Shown in pieces: positions 33,398-40,548 of a DNA stretch of 62,447 nucleotides (the stretch's first letter is position 1; every line of letters begins with the position of its first letter). Source of the stretch: an uncultured archaeon (GTDB lineage: Archaea; Halobacteriota; Methanosarcinia; Methanosarcinales; Methanoperedenaceae); the NCBI GenBank assembly GCA_902384525.1, contig CABMCA010000124.1, positions 1 to 62,447 of the forward strand, given 5' to 3'. A program made the translations under genes and the position numbers. Below the pieces are notes generated by a model. The model saw only the letters and a list, made by a program, of their open reading frames with translations. It had not been told where the DNA came from and ran no database searches.

Positions 33398-34351
33398 TTA
33401 CTTGGCAGTAAATGTAGTAGTGGCTTCACCGTTTATTTCCAGTTCGTCTTTCTCGCTAACTCTTACATTTCCACGGGCAAGTTTCCTGAATTCTTTACCG
33501 AATTCTATCAACTGTTTGCCAGCTTCTTTCAATTTCTTGATCGTATCTCTTTGTAGTTCATTTGCCTTTTTAAGGAAATCCCTGGCATCTTTTTCATTCG
33601 TAACAGTGCCATCTGCAGCAAATCCGGAATGAGTTGCAAATAAAGCCACTGTTTGGGCTTGAATGTCTTTTGCTTCTTTTACCTTGTTCTTGAATTCTGC
33701 TGCATCGGACTCAAGTTTTGTTGTATCTGTACCATTAGATTTCAATTTTGCAATAGCATCATCCACTTTTGCTGAAACGTTATCTGCCCGGTTTATGAAA
33801 TTTTCAACCCTGTGGTTTAGAATTATTCCCATGAAATAACGTGTTTCAAGATTTATCTTAGCTACAATTCCTGCCAGTTCTTTATGGATAGCTCTAATTT
33901 CCTCGATAGTAGTTGCCTGGCTGACATTTCCTTTCAACTGTTCAAGCTGTGCAGTATGTGCATCAATGATCTTTGTCGCATCTGAGGCCAATATTCCTTT
34001 ATTTTCAGGATTATCGAGCCTGTTCTTCATGACCTGAAGTTGCGCTTCGGTATGGTTTATTGCCTTGAGGATATATTCCCTGGCCTTTTCCATTAACTCA
34101 TTTGACCCGTTAACTGATTTATTGTCCGGGTCCTTAAATCTCTTGTTAGCATCCTCAAAGAGCTTTTTCGCATCTTCGAATTGCTTTCTTGTATTCTCGA
34201 ATCTTTCCTTTTGTATCTGATATTGTTCTTTGCTTTTTTCATACTGTTCTCTGGCCGTTTCCTGTGCTGCAACAATTCCTGAGAATAAGCTCAGGATGAA
34301 CAGCGCCAGGATCAGAGGTGTTAATATCCTGAATATATTTGTAGGTTTCAT
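33398..34351 (-). CDS. Secreted coiled-coil protein
   Basis: A 317-aa protein with a clear signal peptide (ILTPLILALFILSLFSGIVAAQ). A long helical coiled coil rich in Gln, Lys and Glu follows (~30-80: EQYEKSKEQYQIQKERFEN), then a second helical domain (~85-230) and a Lys-rich C-terminus. The start at 34351 has the strong ribosome site GGAGG eight bases upstream, which decides it over an upstream codon. No catalytic motif is seen; an envelope structural role is an inference. It is first in a two-gene operon with the lipoprotein. Confidence 0.72.
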   Translation of the reverse strand: MKPTNIFRILTPLILALFILSLFSGIVAAQETAREQYEKSKEQYQIQKERFENTRKQFEDAKKLFEDANKRFKDPDNKSVNGSNELMEKAREYILKAINHTEAQLQVMKNRLDNPENKGILASDATKIIDAHTAQLEQLKGNVSQATTIEEIRAIHKELAGIVAKINLETRYFMGIILNHRVENFINRADNVSAKVDDAIAKLKSNGTDTTKLESDAAEFKNKVKEAKDIQAQTVALFATHSGFAADGTVTNEKDARDFLKKANELQRDTIKKLKEAGKQLIEFGKEFRKLARGNVRVSEKDELEINGEATTTFTAK

Positions 34352-34555
34352 GTTTTTCCTCCTTCTATATTTCATTTCAATCGCATTCGCGATTGCATAC
34401 CCAATACTATAATGGCAGATTACATAAATATACTTTTATGTGATTAAAAAATTAAGTTTTTTTATGATTGATAATTCTTTACAAAACATTATAAACGCTT
34501 TTTTGGCTTTATAATAAACTATATATACTATATTTTGAAATTAGAATATGTGTTC

Positions 34556-35311
34556 ATGAAAAGAAGAATTATTTTAGTGATAATTCTAATAACCATCCTG
34601 ATTTCTAGCGCCCAGGCCGCAAAGGTATACGGTAGTATATATGAATGGTCAGAACTTGATAAGCCCCTTAAGAATGCGATAGTGGAAATAGAAGAAAATT
34701 CCACCAGGATGCAATACAAAGTTTCCGGAAATGGAACATATTTTTTTGATATTTCACCTGGAAGTTATGATATCAAAGCTAAATATTATTACAATAATAT
34801 CCTGGAATTATCCGCTGAAGAGAAACTCCGGATAAACAATCCTGATGACTCAAAGAACCTTGATCTTATTCTGTTTCCACCTATTGATTCGGATTATGAG
34901 TATCTTGGGAATATCAACCTGACAGGGGAATTAGATACAAAACAGGCGGATGACACAAATTATATCATGATTTTTCTCGTTGCTTTAATTATTATTTCAG
35001 TTATTATTATCTTTATATGGATGAAAAAAAGGAAGCCAGCCGTTCCGATAATCGATGAACCTGTCCCTTTGCCTCCCGAAAAGCTAGAGGGAAAAGAAGA
35101 CAGACAGATGGAACTTCCCGATGACCTCAAGGAACTATATGATATAATATTGAAAAAAGGCGGAAGAATAACCCAAAAGGACTTGAGAAAAGAAGTGATA
35201 TATGGTGAAGCAAAGGTCAGCCTCATGATCGCCGACCTTGAAGACAGGGGTCTGATCAAAAAGATCAAGAAAGGACGTTCGAACATAATAATTGCTGAAA
35301 ACATTAAATAA
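34556..35311 (+). CDS. Membrane-anchored winged-helix regulator with extracellular domain
   Basis: A 251-aa protein: signal peptide (~1-22, IILVIILITILISSAQA), an extracellular beta domain like a carboxypeptidase-regulatory or Cna-B repeat (AKVYGSIYEWSELDKPLKNAIVEI, ~24-110), one membrane helix (~142-162) and a cytosolic winged helix at the C-terminus (~190-248: LYDIILKKGGRITQKDLRK, VSLMIADLEDRGLIKK). It could pass an outside signal to DNA in one chain. TATATATACTATA (34509-34521) is a likely promoter and makes ATG 34556 the best start. Target genes and signal are unknown. Confidence 0.8.
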   Translation: MKRRIILVIILITILISSAQAAKVYGSIYEWSELDKPLKNAIVEIEENSTRMQYKVSGNGTYFFDISPGSYDIKAKYYYNNILELSAEEKLRINNPDDSKNLDLILFPPIDSDYEYLGNINLTGELDTKQADDTNYIMIFLVALIIISVIIIFIWMKKRKPAVPIIDEPVPLPPEKLEGKEDRQMELPDDLKELYDIILKKGGRITQKDLRKEVIYGEAKVSLMIADLEDRGLIKKIKKGRSNIIIAENIK

Positions 35312-35317
35312 AAATAG

Positions 35318-35335
35318 ACACAAAGTTTTGTGTTT
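35318..35335 (+). terminator. Possible terminator hairpin
   Basis: ACACAA and TTGTGT form an inverted repeat around a short A/G/T centre, followed by TTTAAAAA. It directly follows the anchored regulator gene. Short and AT-rich, so weak evidence. Confidence 0.3.
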
Positions 35336-35371
35336 AAAAACGCAACATTCATGGACTCTTAAAACTTACAG

Positions 35372-36532
35372 ATGAATATGATAGAACGGAAGGAAATAAC
35401 CGAAGTACTATGCGAATACGATATCAGTGAAACTACGATAGGCGTACTGGCATCACATTCGGCACTGGACGTATGCGATGGGGCAGTTGAAGAGGGTTTC
35501 AGGACATATGCAGTATGCGAGAAAGGACGGGAAAAAACCTACACACAATATTTTAAGGCCCAGAGAATAAATGGCAATCTCATTCGGGGAATAGTTGACA
35601 GCGCTGATGTTTATTCTAAATTCAATGAGATAATGAAGCCACAGAACCAGAAAAAGATGAGGGAGAAAAATACGATTTTTATTCCCAACCGCTCTTTTAC
35701 ATCGTATTGCGGGATAGATGAAATTGAAAATAGTTTCAAGGTTCCAATGTTCGGAAGCCGAAACCTTCTCAGGAGCGAAGAGCGGGGAGAGGAGCGGGAT
35801 TATTACTGGCTTCTTGAAAAAGCAGGACTTCCGTACCCTGAGAAAATAGCAAGTCCTGAAGATATCGACAGCCTTGTTATGGTGAAATTACCTCATGCTG
35901 TTAAGAAACTGGAACGAGGTTTCTTCACCGCAGCATCTTTTGATGAATACAAGAAAAAATCAGAGGCATTCCTGAAACAGGGGATAATCACAAAAGAAGC
36001 GCTAAAAAGCGCCCGGATCGAGAGATATGTCATCGGGCCTGTATTTAACCTTGATATGTTCTATTCACCACTTGAAGAAAAGATGAGCAAGATAGAGCTT
36101 CTCGGTATTGATTGGCGCTTTGAGACAAGTCTTGACGGGCACGTTCGGCTTCCTGCTCCCCAGCAGATCGCGTTGAACGAACGCCAGCTTACTCCCGAAT
36201 ATACGGTATGCGGTCATAATTCTGCGACCTTACGTGAATCTTTACTGGAGGATGCATTTGAACTTGCAGAGAAATATGCCAAAACAACCCAGAAATATTA
36301 TGAACCCGGGATCATTGGACCGTTCTGTCTTCAGACATGCGTTGACAAAGACCTGAATTTCTATGTTTATGATGTGGCGCCGCGTGTTGGCGGAGGGACA
36401 AATGTTCATGTTTCGGTAGGGCATCCGTATGGTAACACCCTCTGGCGCAAACCTATGAGCACGGGAAGGCGAATGGCAATGGAAATAAGAAGGGCGATCG
36501 AACAGGAAAGAATAGAAGAAATTGTGACATGA
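35372..36532 (+). CDS. purP: Formate-dependent FAICAR synthetase PurP
   Basis: PurP is the archaeal ATP-grasp enzyme that formylates AICAR with formate in purine synthesis. The 386-aa protein has IGVLASHSALDVCDGAVEEGF near the N-terminus, the central MFGSRNLLRSEERGEERDYYWLLEKAGLPYP, and the C-terminal DUF1297-type part ending with VYDVAPRVGGGTNVHVSVGHPYG, typical of PurP. Some archaea have PurP paralogues of uncertain activity; this one cannot be told apart by eye. A second ATG two codons later is possible. Confidence 0.92.
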   Translation: MNMIERKEITEVLCEYDISETTIGVLASHSALDVCDGAVEEGFRTYAVCEKGREKTYTQYFKAQRINGNLIRGIVDSADVYSKFNEIMKPQNQKKMREKNTIFIPNRSFTSYCGIDEIENSFKVPMFGSRNLLRSEERGEERDYYWLLEKAGLPYPEKIASPEDIDSLVMVKLPHAVKKLERGFFTAASFDEYKKKSEAFLKQGIITKEALKSARIERYVIGPVFNLDMFYSPLEEKMSKIELLGIDWRFETSLDGHVRLPAPQQIALNERQLTPEYTVCGHNSATLRESLLEDAFELAEKYAKTTQKYYEPGIIGPFCLQTCVDKDLNFYVYDVAPRVGGGTNVHVSVGHPYGNTLWRKPMSTGRRMAMEIRRAIEQERIEEIVT

Positions 36533-36548
36533 TTTTAAAAGAAAAGAT

Positions 36549-37937
36549 ATGACCAGCATTAAATCCATAATACTTGCAGGGGGTTCGGGCACACGCCTGT
36601 GGCCTTTGAGCAGGGAGCAATATCCCAAGCAATTCTTAAAACTTGAAAATACATCACTTTTCCAGAAAACTGTGTTGCGGTGCCTTAAGTTATCTGATCC
36701 TTCCGAGATATTTGTTGTTACAAATGAAAACCAGAAATTTTTTGTTTCAGGACAAATGGAAGAACTCAGGATTGAAGTTCCAAAGAAAAACATATTGATC
36801 GAACCACAGGGAAAGAATACACTTCCGGCAATATGTTTAGGTATGAATGAAATAAAAAAGCAGTATGGCAAGTGTGCTGTGGGCGTTTTTCCTTCTGACC
36901 ATCTGCTTGACATAGAAGCTATCGATAAAATAAAAAGTGCAGAAAAATTGTGTTCTAAATATCTTGTGACTTTCGGAATCACACCTTCTTCTCCTCATAC
37001 GGACTATGGTTACATAAAACCGGGGAAAAATTTTGAAACCGGTTCCAAAGTTCTTGAATTCAGGGAAAAACCCGGATTAGAGGCTGCAAAAAAATACATA
37101 CAGGAAAAATGTCTATGGAACAGCGGCATGTTCATGTTCGAGACCGGAGTCTTTTTCAAGGAACTTAAAATACATGCCCCAGACATTATATCAGCCTTCA
37201 CAAATGGAAAGAATATCAAACAAATATACAGTGAACTTCCATCCATTTCTATTGACTACGGCATAATGGAAAAATCAGATAAAGTGGCTGTTGTAAGGCT
37301 TGAATATAAATGGAGCGACCTTGGTGACTTTGATTCGATATTCCAGGAAACGGGTAAGAATGAATTAGGAAATGCGGTTTATAATTGTGATGATATGTCT
37401 TTGAATTCCAGGGGAAATCTCATATATTCTAAGAAAGATAAGATCGTATCACTTATAGATGTAAGTGATATGGTTGTGGTGGATACAGCTGATGCCCTTC
37501 TTGTTTCTCCCAGGAAATCATGCCAGAAAGTCAAGAATATCGTGATATCACTTAAGAAACAGAATAATGATAAAGCATTATTCCACCTGACGGTGTACAG
37601 ACCATGGGGCTCATACACGATATTGGAAGAGTCAGAAAGACATAAGATCAAGAATATTACAGTAACACCTGGTAAAAAACTCAGTCTTCAGCTTCACAAT
37701 CACAGGAGCGAACACTGGGTAGTTGTCACAGGAATGGCATGGATCCGGGTTGATGATAAGGAATTTTATTTACGTAAAGGAGAAAGCACTTTCATCAAAG
37801 CCGGAATCAAACACAGATTATCAAATCCCGGAACAATACCGCTTGAAATTATCGAAGTGCAGCTTGGTGATTATGTGGGTGAAGACGATATTGAAAGATT
37901 TGAGGATGATTTCGGAAGGGTAGAACAGAGAGAATAA
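36549..37937 (+). CDS. manC: Mannose-1-phosphate guanylyltransferase / mannose-6-phosphate isomerase, ManC type
   Basis: A bifunctional 462-aa enzyme supplying GDP-mannose. The N-terminal nucleotidyltransferase has LAGGSGTRLWPLSREQYPKQF, AVGVFPSDHLL and FREKPGLEAAKKYI. The C-terminal cupin (~345-455) shows RPWGSYTILEE, LQLHNHRSEHWVVV and LSNPGTIPLEIIEVQLGDY, typical of the type II isomerase domain. It lies 16 bases after purP and 6 kb before the glycan locus, to which it may supply sugar nucleotides. Confidence 0.95.
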   Translation: MTSIKSIILAGGSGTRLWPLSREQYPKQFLKLENTSLFQKTVLRCLKLSDPSEIFVVTNENQKFFVSGQMEELRIEVPKKNILIEPQGKNTLPAICLGMNEIKKQYGKCAVGVFPSDHLLDIEAIDKIKSAEKLCSKYLVTFGITPSSPHTDYGYIKPGKNFETGSKVLEFREKPGLEAAKKYIQEKCLWNSGMFMFETGVFFKELKIHAPDIISAFTNGKNIKQIYSELPSISIDYGIMEKSDKVAVVRLEYKWSDLGDFDSIFQETGKNELGNAVYNCDDMSLNSRGNLIYSKKDKIVSLIDVSDMVVVDTADALLVSPRKSCQKVKNIVISLKKQNNDKALFHLTVYRPWGSYTILEESERHKIKNITVTPGKKLSLQLHNHRSEHWVVVTGMAWIRVDDKEFYLRKGESTFIKAGIKHRLSNPGTIPLEIIEVQLGDYVGEDDIERFEDDFGRVEQRE

Positions 37938-37978
37938 AGAACATTAAAAATTGTGCCAAAAAAGAAATATGGTTTTCT

Positions 37979-38230
37979 TCACCATGACACCACTTTATCA
38001 TATTCAAATAGCATCTGTGCTATCCTCTTAAAATCCACACATTCATGCTTCGTGATCCCTCTTGCTTGGGCATCCGCTGCACAGGCATATACTTGAAGTT
38101 GAAGACCGGGATTCGCATAAACAGCATCATGCAAGAGAAGAACTGCTACCTCATGCTCCTTACTCTGGGATCTAACTATCTCAAGCGGGGTAGCATCGTT
38201 GGGGTTCCTGATAATATGTAGTATCTTCAT
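37979..38230 (-). CDS. DsrH/TusB-like sulfur-relay protein
   Basis: A short (83 aa) DsrH/TusB-fold protein: MKILHIIRNPNDATPLEIV, VAVLLLHDAVYANPGL, and the C-terminal MLFEYDKVVSW. Cysteines are at CAADAQARG and HECVD rather than clearly at the usual TusB site. It is the last gene of a five-gene operon (ThiF/MoeB-like, TusA-like, DsrE-, DsrF- and DsrH-like), two bases after its neighbour. Confidence 0.75.
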   Translation of the reverse strand: MKILHIIRNPNDATPLEIVRSQSKEHEVAVLLLHDAVYANPGLQLQVYACAADAQARGITKHECVDFKRIAQMLFEYDKVVSW

Positions 38231-38232
38231 AA

Positions 38233-38577
38233 CTAGAATGGAATAACAATATCTGATTCGTTAATTGTTCGGATTATCTCTTCACGTTCAACACATTTTA
38301 TATTTTCAAGGATCTCCTGAATACATCTTTTTTCCATTGAAGGTTTATCTGCCAGCATGTTGCATTTAAGCATGTTGAGCGCCCCGAATTCTCTTACAGG
38401 AGGAGGAATATTGATCAACTCGGGTTTTGCGCGGGTTGCTGTATAGACTCCGTCATCTATGAATATAACTGTGACCTTATCCTCCCGAAGCGTCAATCCC
38501 ACGCTCATGCGCAGCGCCTCGGCATTCCTGCGTGTATTAAATGGAAGGTTTCTTACAATTACAGCGATTTTCTTCAT
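38233..38577 (-). CDS. DsrF/TusC-like sulfur-relay protein
   Basis: A 114-aa DsrE/F-fold protein with KIAVIVRNLPFNTRRNAEALRMSVGL and VTVIFIDDGVYTATRAKPEL, the conserved strand-helix-strand of DsrF/TusC. Two cysteines (KCNML and KRCIQE) lie in the middle. Packed between DsrE-like and DsrH-like genes with 2-3-base gaps, so these three may form a DsrEFH-type heteromer that passes persulfide sulfur from TusA. Confidence 0.78.
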   Translation of the reverse strand: MKKIAVIVRNLPFNTRRNAEALRMSVGLTLREDKVTVIFIDDGVYTATRAKPELINIPPPVREFGALNMLKCNMLADKPSMEKRCIQEILENIKCVEREEIIRTINESDIVIPF

Positions 38578-38580
38578 AAA

Positions 38581-38883
38581 TCATCCAAACGATATGAACC
38601 TGTCAACATCACTTGCAATACATGCATGGTCGTACTGGCTTCCGAATAATATGCCATCCACTTTAGCGAGTTTTCTTTGTTCTGCATTAAATGCGCAAAT
38701 TGCTATTTCAATGCCTTTGCCGATCAATTCTGCAAATTCTTTTTTATTCACGTTATAAACGCCATCATACATAAGGAAAATAGAGACATCATGACCTTGT
38801 TCCCTGGCAGCTTTGCTTATTTCAATAACAGTATTGGTATTTTCATTCTCAGGGCTTGTGGTCAGGAGTATCCCCAGTTTCAT
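38581..38883 (-). CDS. DsrE/TusD-like sulfur-relay protein
   Basis: A 100-aa DsrE-fold protein: LGILLTTSPENENTNTVIEIS, VSIFLMYDGVYNVNKKEF and EIAICAFNAEQR with the central cysteine where TusD has its active Cys. A later Cys lies in HACIASDVDRFI. Its ATG overlaps the end of the TusA-like gene by 4 bases, so the two are translationally coupled. Confidence 0.8.
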   Translation of the reverse strand: MKLGILLTTSPENENTNTVIEISKAAREQGHDVSIFLMYDGVYNVNKKEFAELIGKGIEIAICAFNAEQRKLAKVDGILFGSQYDHACIASDVDRFISFG

Positions 38884-39104
38884 ACTTTTTTTATCCTTAC
38901 TTTCCAGCAGTGATCGCCTGTTTGCTCAATACCCATTATTTTATGACCTTCATTTTTCAAACTTCGCGGGACATTCTCAACAGCCGGTGCATGGTCAAAA
39001 AATACGATCAGCTCCTCGCCACTTTCTACTTCTTCAAGTTTCAGTTTCGTTTTTACAAAGGTGTAAGGGCAAACCTCACCTTTAAGATCAAGTTCAATTG
39101 TCAT
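38880..39104 (-). CDS. TusA/SirA-family sulfur carrier
   Basis: A 74-aa protein with the TusA fold and active cysteine in LKGEVCPYTFVKTKLKLEE. The usual C-P-x-P is C-P-Y-T here, a variant I associate with TusA-like proteins encoded beside ThiF-type genes. The C-terminus HCWKVRIKKV contains a second cysteine. It sits between the ThiF/MoeB-like gene and the DsrE/F/H-like trio, as expected of the carrier that moves persulfide between them. Confidence 0.87.
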   Translation of the reverse strand: MTIELDLKGEVCPYTFVKTKLKLEEVESGEELIVFFDHAPAVENVPRSLKNEGHKIMGIEQTGDHCWKVRIKKV

Positions 39105-39110
39105 ATTATT

Positions 39111-39920
39111 TCACCATATTCTGCATGAATCCCCATATATCTCTTCCTGTATTGAGGTTATCTTTGGTACTTCACCGCAAATCGGACAGTTCTTGTTCCA
39201 TCTCATCTTGATCTCATCGAAAGTCATATTCAGAGCATCATAATAAACGAGACGCCCAACAAGCAGTTCGCCAATCCCGAGGAGATATTTCACGACTTCA
39301 GTTGCCTGCATTACACCGATTATTCCAGGCAGGACGCCAAGTACGCCTGCTTCCTGGCAGCTTGGCACCATTCCGGGGGGAGGAGCATGTTCGAAGAGGC
39401 ATCTGTAACATGGTCCCTTGTGGGGGATAATGGTTGTGACCTGTCCCTCGAACCTGTAAATGCTTCCGTGTGATAGCGGTTTATTTGTGATAACGCATGC
39501 ATCGTTAACGAGATATCTTGTCGCAAAATTATCAGAGCCGTCAACTATCATGTCATATTCTTTAAAAATATCGATAACATTATTAGCATTCAGCCGTTCG
39601 ATATAGGTTTTTACTTTAATATCCGGATTGAGATTGTTGATGAATTGTTTTGCAGATTCAGCTTTGGGCTTTCCCACATTGCCGCCATGTATGACCTGTC
39701 TCTGGAGGTTGCTCAAATCCACGGTGTCATCATCGATAATACCAAGAGTCCCGATGCCTGCTGCTGCAAGATATTCAATTATTGGCGCGCCAAGACCCCC
39801 TGCGCCTATGCATAATACCTTTGACGAAAGCAGTTTTTTTTGTCCTTTCCCACCTACTTCAGGTAATATGATATGACGCGAGTATCTTCTTATTTGTTCT
39901 TCATTGAATCCGCCTAACAT
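39111..39920 (-). CDS. ThiF/MoeB-family adenylyltransferase
   Basis: An E1-like enzyme (269 aa) that adenylates the C-terminus of a ubiquitin-like sulfur carrier. It has YSRHIILPEVGGKGQKKLL, the ATP-binding GAGGLGAPIIEYLAAAGIG, LSNLQRQVIHGG, the catalytic-region DGSDNFATRYLVND, and zinc cysteines in CYRCLFEHAPPPGMVPSC and CPICG. The partner (ThiS/MoaD/SAMP type) is not in the window. It heads the sulfur-relay operon, so the product may be thiamine, molybdopterin or thiolated tRNA. Confidence 0.9.
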   Translation of the reverse strand: MLGGFNEEQIRRYSRHIILPEVGGKGQKKLLSSKVLCIGAGGLGAPIIEYLAAAGIGTLGIIDDDTVDLSNLQRQVIHGGNVGKPKAESAKQFINNLNPDIKVKTYIERLNANNVIDIFKEYDMIVDGSDNFATRYLVNDACVITNKPLSHGSIYRFEGQVTTIIPHKGPCYRCLFEHAPPPGMVPSCQEAGVLGVLPGIIGVMQATEVVKYLLGIGELLVGRLVYYDALNMTFDEIKMRWNKNCPICGEVPKITSIQEEIYGDSCRIW

Positions 39921-40082
39921 TGTTTATCACCACATTATTACTGTGAGTTCTATTTGAACCTATGAAGTATTACTGGCATAAATAATTTTTGGTAATTTCC
40001 TTATCTAAACATTTTATATTTTCATCTGATGTTCTATCACCTTATTTAACAAATAGATAGGTTTATCCATTAACCAGATAAA

Positions 40083-40100
40083 TTTTGCATTTATGCAAAA
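40083..40100. promoter_or_regulatory. 18-base palindrome over a start codon
   Basis: TTTTGCAT-TT-ATGCAAAA is a perfect inverted repeat with 8-base arms; the ATG of the 40093 gene lies in the right arm. It could be an operator or an mRNA hairpin blocking initiation. Confidence 0.4.
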
Positions 40101-40548
40101 CCTGAAAATATTTTTAATTACCACAATAGGATTGATGATCATTGTTTCAGGCTGCATGAATAATCAAGATGTTGAAAAGAAGCAGAATTTAACACAAAAT
40201 ATCACCAGTTCTCCCGAATCAACTATAACGGCAGATGTAGGAACAGGTCATGTCATATTAAGTCACAGAGGTGGTGATGGAATACCTATGAGTAATTTTA
40301 CCATAGTTGTCGAACAGGGGGATATATATTTTATTTATGAGAAATTAGGCAAGCCTGATGAAAAATTTGCAAAAGGTGATATTCTTGACCTCACGCCCAA
40401 TAACGTATATTTAAATGATAAAATAATTAATGCCAAAATTTCAACCAACAATTCCGGTGTTATCGGAAATGAAACAATTATTACACTTCTTTCGAATGGA
40501 ACCAGATTTGCAAATATTGTTTCAAGGGATGAATTTTTTGAACCTTAA
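40093..40548 (+). CDS. Secreted lipoprotein with archaeal pilin-like domain
   Basis: A 151-aa exported protein. The signal peptide ends in a lipobox-like VSGC (~17-20), then an Asn/Ser/Thr linker. The segment HVILSHRGGDGIPMSNFTIVVEQGD resembles the beta-strand region of archaeal type IV pilins (H-x-G-G-D). It lacks the pilin N-terminal helix, so it may be a lipid-anchored relative. It ends tail to tail with recQ, overlapping by 4 bases. A perfect palindrome covers its start. Confidence 0.65.
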   Translation: MQNLKIFLITTIGLMIIVSGCMNNQDVEKKQNLTQNITSSPESTITADVGTGHVILSHRGGDGIPMSNFTIVVEQGDIYFIYEKLGKPDEKFAKGDILDLTPNNVYLNDKIINAKISTNNSGVIGNETIITLLSNGTRFANIVSRDEFFEP

